Shown: piece by piece, positions 1-7,626 of the stretch
Position numbering within the stretch: position 1 is the stretch's first letter
Layout of the letters: each line of letters opens with the position of its first letter
DNA from: JAUIAI01 sp049680625
GTDB lineage: Bacteria > Pseudomonadota > Gammaproteobacteria > Burkholderiales > Burkholderiaceae_E
Direction of reading: 5' to 3'
DNA length: 17,109 bases
Assembly (NCBI GenBank): GCA_049680625.1
Contig: JBAUID010000235.1
Coordinates: 1-17,109, forward strand
Notes under the pieces: model-generated
What the model was told of the DNA's origin: nothing
Databases searched by the model: none
The model's input: the letters and a program-made list of their open reading frames with translations, nothing else
Translations under genes and position numbers: made by a program

Positions 1-36
1 CTCAGATGCTGACTGAAATGAGATCGCTAGCGCGAC

Positions 37-1101
37 TCACTTACTTTTGGCCGTCATGCCAACGACTTTCCCAACCGTTTCATTCCACTCTTTTGCGCAG
101 GCCTCGCCGCAACGTTTCGCCCAGCGAGCCAGTACGAAGTCCTGAACGATGCCATTCAGTTGAGCTTTATCAACATCACTGGGCTCGATTGGTACCATAC
201 CGCCTGGCTTGCCTTTTTCACACGGCCCGGCAGCGTTGCAGTCCATCCCGATCTGATCTGCTTTTGCATTGGCTTCCCACAGGGAGTCTTCCATTTTAGA
301 AGCCTCAGCCTGGATGGTTTTCCGGGTGGCATCATCAAGCCCTTTCCAGGTATCCATATTCATTGCCAGGAAAGTGGCGGCATAACCAAGGCGAACCCGC
401 ACGTTATGGGTCACAACCTGCCACCACTTCGCGTTGTAGGCTGGCGTTGTTCCGGTAATGCCACAGTCAGCGACACCCTTTTGCAAGGCTGGTACAACCT
501 CCGCAAATGCCAGAGTCACCGAACTGGCGCCCAAGCCTTCGATAAAGTCACCCAGGGTGGTTGAGTAGGTTCGGATCTTCTTTCCAGCAAGGTCTTTCAG
601 CGATACCTTAGTGTTTGAACGATCACCCAGGTTGCACCATAACTGTTGGCTCGGGAAGGTATACAAGGCAAGTAACTTGGCGTTGTACTTGGTTTCAAGT
701 TCTCTTGCGATAACTGGCGTGTACGCTTTCATTGCCTTTCGGTAGGTGTCAAAATCCTGCACCACACCGGCCAGATCAATGCCCTCAAGTGCCGGCGAAT
801 CACCAGATGCGTACGATGTCAACGCGTGCACGGCATCGTAGGTGCCAAGCTTTAGCAAACGCATCACCTCAAAACCAGATAAACCCAGTTCCGTGTAGGG
901 CTTGGCATTTGCTGTCATTTTTCCGTCTGTGGCCTTAGGCAGAATCTCACCCCAGAACTTGCTCTCGTGATTTTTCCAGTTATCCAGGTTTCCCCAGGTA
1001 CCAACAACCTGGAATTCTTTTGCCTGCGCGTTTCCTAGTGGCAATGCCACGGTAGCCGCAAGCGCGACTGCTCCGATAAGCTTTGATTTTGAATGGATCA
1101 T
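37..1101 (-). CDS. TRAP transporter substrate-binding protein, DctP family
   Basis: This is a 354-residue exported binding protein that should capture an organic acid in the periplasm and deliver it to a TRAP (DctQ/DctM) permease. Residues 1-27 form a classic signal peptide: basic start, hydrophobic AVALAATVALPL, and cleavage after AQA. The DctP core is recognisable from 'LAGKKIRTYSTTLGDFIEGLG' (171-191), where Arg177 sits at the position of the conserved carboxylate-binding arginine, and from 'FAEVVPALQKGVADCG' (199-214). Six cysteines lie in the mature part (156, 213, 288, 294, 331, 335), four of them near the C-terminus, so disulfides are plausible. The start is supported by AGGAG five bases upstream of the ATG. 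No permease gene is in the window; only 36 bases follow the stop, so DctQ/DctM may lie beyond the left edge. The substrate cannot be read from the sequence. The family call is firm. Confidence 0.9.
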   Translation of the reverse strand: MIHSKSKLIGAVALAATVALPLGNAQAKEFQVVGTWGNLDNWKNHESKFWGEILPKATDGKMTANAKPYTELGLSGFEVMRLLKLGTYDAVHALTSYASGDSPALEGIDLAGVVQDFDTYRKAMKAYTPVIARELETKYNAKLLALYTFPSQQLWCNLGDRSNTKVSLKDLAGKKIRTYSTTLGDFIEGLGASSVTLAFAEVVPALQKGVADCGITGTTPAYNAKWWQVVTHNVRVRLGYAATFLAMNMDTWKGLDDATRKTIQAEASKMEDSLWEANAKADQIGMDCNAAGPCEKGKPGGMVPIEPSDVDKAQLNGIVQDFVLARWAKRCGEACAKEWNETVGKVVGMTAKSK

Positions 1102-1225
1102 TTCTGCTCCTTGTGATGAATTCTTTTGGACGCTTAATTAGAACGGGACAATTCACTGCCCACGACTACGCCGCACGGACACCAGATATTGCGTTGTTTA
1201 CTCCGCTTGGTCAAACGACGACTGT

Positions 1226-1244
1226 ATTCAAATCTGACTTGAAT
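1226..1244. promoter_or_regulatory. Inverted repeat ATTCAA-N7-TTGAAT between the TRAP and Nudix genes
   Basis: A perfect 6+6 dyad (ATTCAA, spacer ATCTGAC, TTGAAT) lies in the 264-base region between the divergent TRAP binding-protein and Nudix genes, about 125 bases upstream of the TRAP start. It could be an operator for uptake control. A dyad this short can arise by chance, and no cognate regulator lies next to it. Confidence 0.3.
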
Positions 1245-1365
1245 CCGATTCGACAATGAGATAGTCACTTCCGTCTGATCCTGGTCTGTGGCTATCGGAA
1301 CCCACTTGAGATTGGTTGGTGCATCGCACCAAGAACGGGATTTTGGCAGTACACTACGTAGGCAA

Positions 1366-2037
1366 ATGAAAGACGAATTCCCCCTCAATCAAACATTGAC
1401 CAACCGGCTCGCAGGCAACCTGTCTCGCCTGACAGTGCAAGCGGCACAAAACCCCACGGGACGCGCGGCGGCAGTCGCCGTTGCAGTTACCGACGCTGGC
1501 TTGGGCAGTGGTTTGCCGGGCATGCCGCAATACGAAGACTGGCAAGACACTGCGGCGCTGATCCTGACCAAACGCTCAAGAAACCTGCGTCGTCATCCCG
1601 GACAATGGGCACTACCCGGTGGCCGCATCGATGACGGAGAAACAGCAGAACAGGCTGCCCTGCGCGAATTATCCGAAGAAGTTGGCCTTCACTTGTCATC
1701 CGACGCGGTGATTGGACGACTCGACGATATTGTCACCAAGTCCGGCTTTATCATGACACCAATTGTTGTGCTGGCCGGCCCTGCGCGAGACATGCAACCG
1801 AACCCGGGCGAAGTCGATCGCATTCACCGAATTCCCTTTAGTGAACTCATGCGGCCTGATGCGCCGATGCTCGAACCAACCAGTGATAATCCGCACCCGG
1901 ATCTAAAAATGCCCGTAGGCCAGAGTTGGATTGCCGCGCCGACCGCAGCCGTGATGTACCAGTTCCGGGAGGTCTGCATTCTTGGCAGGGACACTCGAAC
2001 CGCACACTTTGGTCAGCCCAAATTTACCTGGAAGTAG
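1366..2037 (+). CDS. Nudix hydrolase, CoA pyrophosphatase-like (NudL-like)
   Basis: This predicted 223-residue cytosolic Nudix enzyme probably splits CoA or acyl-CoA derivatives into 4'-phosphopantetheine products and 3',5'-ADP. The Nudix box is intact: GGRIDDGETAEQAALRELSE followed by EVGL, with the REL-x-EE metal-binding core. Immediately upstream is 'LTKRSRNLRRHPGQWALPGG', which matches the extra NuCoA motif (LLTxR...RxHxGQ...PGG) that separates CoA pyrophosphatases from other Nudix proteins. The frame is open back to 1288, but the ATG at 1366 gives the usual family length and the 26 extra residues do not look like coding sequence. No strong ribosome binding site is visible at either start. 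It is transcribed away from the TRAP gene and converges on the dioxygenase gene. The family is secure; CoA specificity is inferred from the motif. Confidence 0.85.
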   Translation: MKDEFPLNQTLTNRLAGNLSRLTVQAAQNPTGRAAAVAVAVTDAGLGSGLPGMPQYEDWQDTAALILTKRSRNLRRHPGQWALPGGRIDDGETAEQAALRELSEEVGLHLSSDAVIGRLDDIVTKSGFIMTPIVVLAGPARDMQPNPGEVDRIHRIPFSELMRPDAPMLEPTSDNPHPDLKMPVGQSWIAAPTAAVMYQFREVCILGRDTRTAHFGQPKFTWK

Positions 2038-2073
2038 ATTGGTTTAATCTCACAGAAGGGTTCATTTTCATGA

Positions 2074-2106
2074 CCCGGTTGAATTTCTGGCCCGGTTGAA
2101 TTTCTG
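2074..2106. repeat. Tandem 16-bp duplication in a convergent intergenic gap
   Basis: CCCGGTTGAATTTCTG occurs at 2074-2089 and again at 2091-2106, separated by one G (period 17). It lies in the short gap between the Nudix gene and the oppositely oriented dioxygenase gene. It looks like a slippage or replication duplication; no hairpin with a T-tract is associated with it. Confidence 0.8.
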
Positions 2107-2121
2107 AAAGATGCTCAGCTT

Positions 2122-3210
2122 TCAGGTACGGGTCAGCGGTGCGGAGAGCGCAGTATCACTGCCTACGATGCCACCGGGCCGGTCAATTTCACTACGAACG
2201 CCGTGCCGTTCGTAGAACGCGTCCGGCAAGGGCCGCGCATCAAGCAACTTGAGCCAGATACGTAGTAAATGCCGTTTGTGCTCGACGTCGTCTGAGTCCT
2301 GGTATCCCCGCCTGGAATGCATGATCACGTGATTGTTGAGAAACTGCATGTCACCGCGCTGAAAACCCATATCCAGACACTCTTGCGCTGCAATTTCCTG
2401 AACAACACTCAAGGCTTCGCGTTGCAGCGTGGTCATTTCCGGCACGTCATCAAACCGATCGGCCGACTTCATGTAGGTCGGCTCGATTGTTGAACTGAAA
2501 TAACCTTGATACTGGTGAAATACCGCAATCCGGTACCACGGTTTCATACCGGGCGGAATTTCATCTCGACGATCACGGTAATACGGCTGATACAACACGT
2601 TTAATAAATCGGGACGCTCACGCAGCAACCGGTTGTGAACAGTGACCGAACTGGCAATACTGCTTTCTCCGCCAGCCACTGCCGTTTCAACACACAACAA
2701 CCCAACCAGATCTGCACAATCCACGTGAAACGGGATCAGCTCTTTTGAATACGGTCCGCGCTGGCTCGGGTTTGACTTAGACTGGCCGAGATCGGTTACG
2801 TGACCCAAGACATGACCCAATTTGTTTTGTGACCAGACCCCGTCACCCAGGTGCTGACTGACAGCCCAGAATGCAAGCGCTGTCCCCCGCTTACCAAGCT
2901 CGTCAACCGGCAAGCCACGCAGCATAACCAGGCCATGACCATAGGCAAGTTGCGCACGCAAGGTACGGAGTACGGGCGCAAAGTTGGGAAGCTCGAAGTC
3001 TTCTGCACTCAGACCAAGTGCGTCGACTCTGTCAGTCTCGATGCGCCGGACGGCGGCAACAATTTCATCAACTTCCTGGTCAGACAACTGGTAAAGCCAT
3101 TGTCCAGAAGCCTGCATCTGCGAAGATGTCCAGCCCGCCGGGTCGATTACTGGTTGACCGGGCATTACCGGTTCGCGCTGGGAAACAAAAGGATCATTCA
3201 AATTGTTCAT
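2122..3210 (-). CDS. TauD/TfdA-family Fe(II)/2-oxoglutarate-dependent dioxygenase
   Basis: The product is a 362-residue soluble oxygenase that should use Fe(II), O2 and 2-oxoglutarate to hydroxylate a small substrate. The HxD...H iron triad is visible: H162 and D164 in 'IPFHVDCADLVG', and H298 in 'NNHVIMHSRRGYQD'. Arginines in 'HKRHLLRIWLKL' (311-322) lie where the family binds the 2-oxoglutarate carboxylate. 'YGHGLVMLRGLP' (90-101) is the usual N-terminal strand of TauD-like proteins. The family contains taurine, alkylsulfonate, 2,4-D and gamma-butyrobetaine hydroxylases, and the sequence does not tell which substrate is used here. The gene diverges from a VOC-protein gene across about 250 bases, so the two may share regulation. 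The catalytic assignment is firm; the substrate is unknown. Confidence 0.88.
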   Translation of the reverse strand: MNNLNDPFVSQREPVMPGQPVIDPAGWTSSQMQASGQWLYQLSDQEVDEIVAAVRRIETDRVDALGLSAEDFELPNFAPVLRTLRAQLAYGHGLVMLRGLPVDELGKRGTALAFWAVSQHLGDGVWSQNKLGHVLGHVTDLGQSKSNPSQRGPYSKELIPFHVDCADLVGLLCVETAVAGGESSIASSVTVHNRLLRERPDLLNVLYQPYYRDRRDEIPPGMKPWYRIAVFHQYQGYFSSTIEPTYMKSADRFDDVPEMTTLQREALSVVQEIAAQECLDMGFQRGDMQFLNNHVIMHSRRGYQDSDDVEHKRHLLRIWLKLLDARPLPDAFYERHGVRSEIDRPGGIVGSDTALSAPLTRT

Positions 3211-3460
3211 TGATACGCCTCATTTCGTCCACAACCAGATCATCCACAACCAAGTTTCGATTGCCTGACCGTTATCCCGGCTAGCATGCCACAAACGATA
3301 ACCCCAAGAAAGCGGCGATCGCCAGTTTTGCCGGCGATACAGCGCATCACTCTGCCCGCCTGGACGATGCTGAACTCGACAACCGCATTATTTTTTTTGT
3401 CCATTTCGTTGCGTCTTCTATTATTCTTTTCTCCTCTTTTCTTTATGCGGAAAAGTGACC

Positions 3461-4243
3461 ATGACAATTCACCTGCGTCAGATCGCCCTGGTTGCCGACC
3501 AGCTCGAGCCGGCTTTGATTCAGCTCACCGAAGTATTGGGTATTCGTCGATGCTATGTCGATGAAGGCGTTGCGGTTTGGGGGCTGGAAAACACGCTAAT
3601 GCCAATCGGCACCGATTTTCTCGAGGTGGTTGCACCAACGCAACCTGGCAAGGCCACTGCGGCCGGAAGATATCTTCAGCGACGCGGTGGTGACGGCGGA
3701 TATATGGTGATCACGCAGGTGGACAATGCCAACACCCAGGATCAATACCGACGCCAGGCCATCGAACAAGGAGTTCGGATAGCTTTTGAGCGGGACCGGG
3801 ACAACTATCACCTGATGCAATTGCACCCGGGTGATATGCAAGCCTCGTTTCTGGAGATCGACTCAGATCAGCACGGTGACTTCAGCGGCTACTGGCATCC
3901 GGCCGGCGGTCTTGGCTGGGAGACTTTTGTAGACCGCTCCCGGGTCAGCGCAATAGCCGGGGCCCAGTTGCAGAGCGACGATCCCGACGCCCTGGCCGCT
4001 CATTGGGCTGCGGTTCTGGGAACCGATGTCATAACGATACACGGCGATCCAGCGGTCAGACTGGGGGCATCATTCCTGACATTCACACCGGCAAACGATG
4101 GTCGCGGCGCCGGCCTGGGTGGTGTTTACCTTTCGGTGATCGATCGCGAGTCGTTGCTGCGTGAAGCACAGCGTCACCAGGCCTACGTCAACGACAATCA
4201 AGTCACTCTTTGCGGCACCCGATTTTATCTTTACGACGTCTGA
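3461..4243 (+). CDS. VOC / glyoxalase-like domain protein
   Basis: A protein of about 260 residues built from two vicinal-oxygen-chelate-like halves. The first begins 'IHLRQIALVADQLEPALIQL', the typical opening strand and helix of a glyoxalase/bleomycin-resistance module. The second begins near 'LQSDDPDALAAHWAAVLG' in the C-terminal half. It resembles the glyoxalase-like (PF13468-type) proteins often found beside catabolic genes, whose reactions are mostly unassigned. The frame can start at GTG 3455, but ATG 3461 is preferred because GGAAAA sits six bases upstream. The gene diverges from the dioxygenase gene and ends six bases before the convergent SDR stop. A pyrimidine-rich stretch lies upstream (about 3389-3445). 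Enzymatic function is not claimed. Confidence 0.75.
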   Translation: MTIHLRQIALVADQLEPALIQLTEVLGIRRCYVDEGVAVWGLENTLMPIGTDFLEVVAPTQPGKATAAGRYLQRRGGDGGYMVITQVDNANTQDQYRRQAIEQGVRIAFERDRDNYHLMQLHPGDMQASFLEIDSDQHGDFSGYWHPAGGLGWETFVDRSRVSAIAGAQLQSDDPDALAAHWAAVLGTDVITIHGDPAVRLGASFLTFTPANDGRGAGLGGVYLSVIDRESLLREAQRHQAYVNDNQVTLCGTRFYLYDV

Positions 4244-4249
4244 GAAAAC

Positions 4250-5038
4250 TCACGCACCTTTAAAGTCAACACCGGCGAAATCCGGCGGATCGAACCAGTT
4301 CGTCAACGCAATGCCTCCATCAATCACGATGCTTGTCCCGGTAACATAACCGCCGCTTCGATTCGACAAGACAGCAAGCGCCATTGGGGCGAGATCCTGG
4401 GCCTCGCCCAGCCGGCCAAGCGGAATATGTTTTGCCATTGCCGGGTCGGCTTTAAACCCACCTGCCGCAATTGCACCAGGCACCAGGGCATTCGCGCGAA
4501 TGCCGTAACGGCCAAGCGACTTGGCAAGCTCTTTAACCAGCATATCCATTGCCCCTTTGGACGAGCTGTAGTGCGGTAAGTTGCGTGGCGACTGGGCATG
4601 CAGCGAGGTCAGTAGCAACAGGCTACCGGCAATGTCATGCGAGACCATTTGCCGCGCGAATTCCCGACTCAGGTAAAACGCTGCATCAACATTAACCGCA
4701 TGCATCTGGCGCCAGGTGTCATCGTCAACCGCAAATAAATGATCTTTCTCATGCCGGGGCGGTGAAGCACTATGTACAAACAAGTGGACCGGACCAAGCG
4801 TATCGGTCGCAAAACCCAGCAACCCGGCACACTCGCTGCGCTGCCCCAGGTCCCCGGCCCACACATACGCTTTGCCGGGCCCACCCTGCACTTGCGCGAC
4901 AGCTGCCTGAGCGGTATCGGCATTGATATCAGCAAAAACGGTGTCAACCCCTTCGCTAACCAAAGCCTGGGCAATCGCCCGCCCAATGCCGTTGCCAGCC
5001 CCGGTTACGACGGCAGTTTCATTGTCAAAGAGTTTCAT
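4250..5038 (-). CDS. SDR-family NAD(P)-dependent oxidoreductase
   Basis: A 262-residue classical short-chain dehydrogenase. The Rossmann glycine motif TGAGNGIG is at residues 12-19, and the catalytic set is present: N116 ('AVNVDAA'), S145 ('LLTSLHAQ') and Y157-x3-K161 ('HYSSSK'). The usual NNAG is replaced by HSAS (89-92). An acidic residue after strand 2 ('FADINADT', Asp37) suggests NAD(H) preference. The reaction would be alcohol/ketone interconversion on an unknown metabolite. AGGAAG lies five to six bases before the ATG. It is the last gene of a minus-strand cluster, 51 bases after the small exported protein, and is probably co-transcribed with it and the upstream SDR. Confidence 0.88.
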   Translation of the reverse strand: MKLFDNETAVVTGAGNGIGRAIAQALVSEGVDTVFADINADTAQAAVAQVQGGPGKAYVWAGDLGQRSECAGLLGFATDTLGPVHLFVHSASPPRHEKDHLFAVDDDTWRQMHAVNVDAAFYLSREFARQMVSHDIAGSLLLLTSLHAQSPRNLPHYSSSKGAMDMLVKELAKSLGRYGIRANALVPGAIAAGGFKADPAMAKHIPLGRLGEAQDLAPMALAVLSNRSGGYVTGTSIVIDGGIALTNWFDPPDFAGVDFKGA

Positions 5039-5089
5039 TGAGCTTCCTGTGGATTTCCGGTTTCCTGATTCGGTGCTTCTGATACAGAA

Positions 5090-5656
5090 TTATTTTGTAA
5101 TTAACTGAAGACTTGAAATACTTTTGCGAAGCGCTTGTTCATATTTTGGAAAATCGCCGCGCGTCGAGTTGAAATTTAAGATCAGCGTTTTTCCCTGATG
5201 GCCGGTGAAGACAACAATATTATAAATATCAGTGTCTACCGCATTACTGGTCATTTCCATGTACCCCCACCGCTGGCCGGCAAGATCGACGACCTTGTTT
5301 TCCTTGAATTGCAGCCCGGGTAATACACGACTAAATACTTTGGTGAATACTTTTCGTGCCGCTTCCATGTCCTGTTGGCGGATCTCACGCGGTCGCAATC
5401 CGTAGGCAATCGTTGTGCTTGCTGACTCATTACCAATGACGGCGGTTGGCGTATTGCCGCGGGGAAACTTGATTGCTTTGACCTGATCACTGAGAGGTAA
5501 AAAGCCCGGTGGTGGTTCAAGTAATACAGTACCGTTGGCAAAAGTGATTGTTTCCGATCTAACCGACGCTACCCAGCAGGTTCCAACCACCCAACACAAA
5601 CCAATCAGAAAAAATCGCAATAGATGCTCAGGCCGCAATACATCACCTTTTAGCAT
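5090..5656 (-). CDS. Small exported protein of unknown function
   Basis: I do not recognise this 188-residue protein. Residues 11-31 are strongly hydrophobic (LLRFFLIGLCWVVGTCWVAS) after a basic start, consistent with a signal peptide or N-terminal anchor. The rest is soluble: 'FANGTVLLEPPPGFLPLSD' opens it, and the end alternates strand-like and charged segments. The layout (Pro-rich 'PPPGF' opening, 'GLRPREI', terminal helix 'YEQALRKSISSLQ') loosely recalls DcrB/PsbP-like small lipoproteins, but this is only an impression. The frame is open to 5710, but the ATG at 5656 has a strong GGAGG five bases upstream and exposes the signal peptide. It starts 13 bases after the upstream SDR stop and precedes another SDR, so it is probably in their operon. 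Confidence 0.75.
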   Translation of the reverse strand: MLKGDVLRPEHLLRFFLIGLCWVVGTCWVASVRSETITFANGTVLLEPPPGFLPLSDQVKAIKFPRGNTPTAVIGNESASTTIAYGLRPREIRQQDMEAARKVFTKVFSRVLPGLQFKENKVVDLAGQRWGYMEMTSNAVDTDIYNIVVFTGHQGKTLILNFNSTRGDFPKYEQALRKSISSLQLITK

Positions 5657-5669
5657 TTTGCCTCCTGGC

Positions 5670-6452
5670 TTAGGAAAAACTTGCCATATTGCCACCATGA
5701 CCGCCGTCAACGGTTACGACCGTGCCGCTCATATAGCCAGCCCTTGGTGATGCCATAAACACGATCACGTTAGCCACTTCTTCAACCGTACCTGCGCGTT
5801 GCGCGGGTAATCCTTTAAAGTACTCGCGCCAACGTTCAGCATCACCGTGCTCTGCCTCAGCCCTGCCGCGCATCAGGTTCACCAGGCGATCGGTTTCAAT
5901 CGCCCCCGGACTGACCGCCATGACCCTGACACCATCGTTCAAACTACGGCTACCCACGGCCCGGCTAAATGCATTAAGCCCGGCATTGCCGGTTGTTCCC
6001 GCCACGTAACCCGCATCGGTTCGGTCAGCCGCCAGCCCGGTGACGTTGATAATGACGCCATGGCCCCGGTCAGTCATCACCTTCAGGTAGGCGCGGGTCA
6101 GGTTGATATATCCAAACACTTTTAAATCCCATGCCTGTCGCCAGCGGTTTTCGTCAACTGAATGAATGTCACCGCCAGGTATTGCGCCGGCATTGTTAAC
6201 CAGGATGTCCGGGCTTGGAACCAAGGCAACCAATTTATCGACATTCCCGCTGTCCGACAGATCAAAGGAGTGAATATGTAAGCGCTTATCTCCTGGCGAA
6301 ATACCGTCTACCGCCGCTTGCAGCTTGTCGCGGCTGCGCGAAACCAAATGCACTTCACAACCCTCAGCGTGGAACCCCCTGGCGACCTCACGACCAATCC
6401 CATCAGAAGCCCCTGTGACCAATACCGACTTACCCGCTAAATCCAGCTCCAC
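5670..6452 (-). CDS. SDR-family oxidoreductase with atypical active site
   Basis: An SDR of about 260 residues with an intact cofactor half: TGASDGIG at 13-20 and NNAG at 86-89. In the catalytic region the tyrosine is present in 'DAGYVAGTTGNAG' (Tyr149), but the lysine four residues later is replaced by threonine (Tyr-Val-Ala-Gly-Thr) and no clear catalytic serine precedes it. I recall related proteobacterial SDRs with a similar 'GYxAGxxGNA' segment, so this may be a subgroup feature and not damage. The C-terminal 'GYMSGTVVTVDGG' is normal. I place the start at GTG 6452 because GGAG sits seven bases upstream and the product then begins like other SDRs ('VELDLAGKSVLVTG'); the ATG at 6506 adds 18 unlikely residues. 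It heads a three-gene minus-strand cluster and diverges from the cupin gene. Confidence 0.82.
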   Translation of the reverse strand: MELDLAGKSVLVTGASDGIGREVARGFHAEGCEVHLVSRSRDKLQAAVDGISPGDKRLHIHSFDLSDSGNVDKLVALVPSPDILVNNAGAIPGGDIHSVDENRWRQAWDLKVFGYINLTRAYLKVMTDRGHGVIINVTGLAADRTDAGYVAGTTGNAGLNAFSRAVGSRSLNDGVRVMAVSPGAIETDRLVNLMRGRAEAEHGDAERWREYFKGLPAQRAGTVEEVANVIVFMASPRAGYMSGTVVTVDGGHGGNMASFS

Positions 6453-6577
6453 CGCCTGTCTCCGTAAGCGCCACGTTTTACCGGGCCAATGCGACCAAGG
6501 ATACATTCAAATTTGCTGGCACCCATGGACGGCGTTATATTAAGTTCCACAAACCAGAAACAGGAGCAAGTGCCAAC

Positions 6578-7360
6578 ATGCCCATCATCGCCGATGTAAA
6601 CAACGTCAAAAAAGGCCGTGAAATATTGGCCGTTCCCGGTTACACCCGCACGGCCCGGGAAGAAGACAATTATTTTGTCACCATGTATATGGGTGCGCCG
6701 CCTGCCAGCGTAAAAGATACGCTGCAATATACGGTTGATGACACCACGCTACCGCAAGCCTACCTGGTAGAGCAACCCGCCGGCTCAACAATCCCGGCCC
6801 ATTATCATGACACTGATCAGTATCAGGTTTTTGTTCATGGCAACGCAATGTTCGGCAAAAAACCAATCGCACCAATGTCGGTTCACTTCGCTGGCGGGCA
6901 CACACCTTATGGGCCAATTCTGACCCAGGACGAAGCCACACATTTTTTTACCTTTCGCGCACACTGGGATTCCGGTGGCAAACCCATGCCGGAGAACCGC
7001 GCCAGTCTCGCCCGGGTCAAACGGTGTTACCGACTCGCCGCAAGTTATCAGGCGCAATTTGCGAACGGCCCAAGCGATGAAGTGATTCCGACCGAAGACA
7101 CCGGGCTTGGCACCTCGATATTTCAAATCAAACCCGGCGAAGCGGTAACCCTGGACTTACCAATCGCCGGCGGTGGCCAATACGCACTGGTACTTGACGG
7201 CTCGGTGCAACACCTGGACACCAACCTGGCGACACACTCATGCGTGTACCGGTACCCCGATGAAGCGCCACTAACAGTTACTGGCGGCCCACAAGGTAGC
7301 ACAGTGCTGCTGTTGCAGTTCCCGCAACGCGAAGCCCTGGATGCATTAAAAGCAGCTTAA
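6578..7360 (+). CDS. Cupin-fold protein
   Basis: A 260-residue soluble protein. The cupin signature is 'PAHYHDTDQYQVFVHG' (73-88): H75, H77 and Q81 are likely metal ligands. Candidates for the fourth ligand are H103, H108 or H122. A second beta-rich half (about 165-255; 'FQIKPGEAVTLDLPIAGGGQYALVLDGSV') looks like a second cupin barrel without metal histidines, so this is probably a bicupin. AGGAG lies 11 bases before the ATG. It diverges from the SDR cluster and ends five bases before the broken prephenate dehydratase on the other strand. The reaction, dioxygenase, isomerase or only sensing, cannot be told from the sequence. Confidence 0.72.
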   Translation: MPIIADVNNVKKGREILAVPGYTRTAREEDNYFVTMYMGAPPASVKDTLQYTVDDTTLPQAYLVEQPAGSTIPAHYHDTDQYQVFVHGNAMFGKKPIAPMSVHFAGGHTPYGPILTQDEATHFFTFRAHWDSGGKPMPENRASLARVKRCYRLAASYQAQFANGPSDEVIPTEDTGLGTSIFQIKPGEAVTLDLPIAGGGQYALVLDGSVQHLDTNLATHSCVYRYPDEAPLTVTGGPQGSTVLLLQFPQREALDALKAA

Positions 7361-7365
7361 GCCTG

Positions 7366-7626
7366 TCAGCGGGCTGCGCAGGCAACGTGTTCCTGTTTCG
7401 GGTGCCCTTCAACATCAGCATAAAACGAGGTCGCAGTAAAGCGGCCGTCGACCTGGTAACTATCGAGTTTGGTCATATTGACCTGGTTCGTCGCAACATG
7501 ATTAGTTTTGGGCAACAGCTGGTGGATATCGGCAACCCGGCCCGCCAGGGTGTTTTCGATTGGAAGCATCGCCAGGTCGGCATCGCGCACATTCAAGGCT
7601 TCAAACGCATCTTCGAATCTGGGGTA
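7366..7626 (-). pseudogene. Prephenate dehydratase remnant, fused to a sulfatase remnant
   Basis: The last 86 residues of the open frame are not sulfatase but two separate pieces of a prephenate dehydratase (phenylalanine synthesis). The first piece, 'RFEDAFEALNVRDADLAM' then 'LPIENTLAGRVADIHQLLP', matches the catalytic domain segment with the PIEN(S/T) motif. The second, 'ATNQVNMTKLDSYQVDGRF' then 'TATSFYADVEGHP', matches the C-terminal ACT regulatory domain. About 130-150 residues that normally separate them are missing, with the join near 7500. The final 20 or so residues are also missing, replaced by 'KQEHVACAAR' and a stop. The missing part includes the usual TRF catalytic motif, so no dehydratase activity is expected. 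The gene symbol pheA would apply to the intact ancestor only. Confidence 0.85.

Noticed and set aside
1134..1388. 84-residue minus-strand frame upstream of the TRAP gene
   Set aside because: It occupies the divergent intergenic region and overlaps the Nudix start; composition is not protein-like and no ribosome binding site is seen.
3318..3338. ATCGCC...GGCGAT inverted repeat upstream of the dioxygenase/VOC pair
   Set aside because: Short arms in a GC-rich patch and no link to a regulator.
3240..3404. Minus-strand small frame starting near 3404 ('MDKKNNAVVEFSIVQ...')
   Set aside because: It lies in the divergent promoter region upstream of the dioxygenase gene, has no clear family match and arises from the purine-rich strand; treated as chance.
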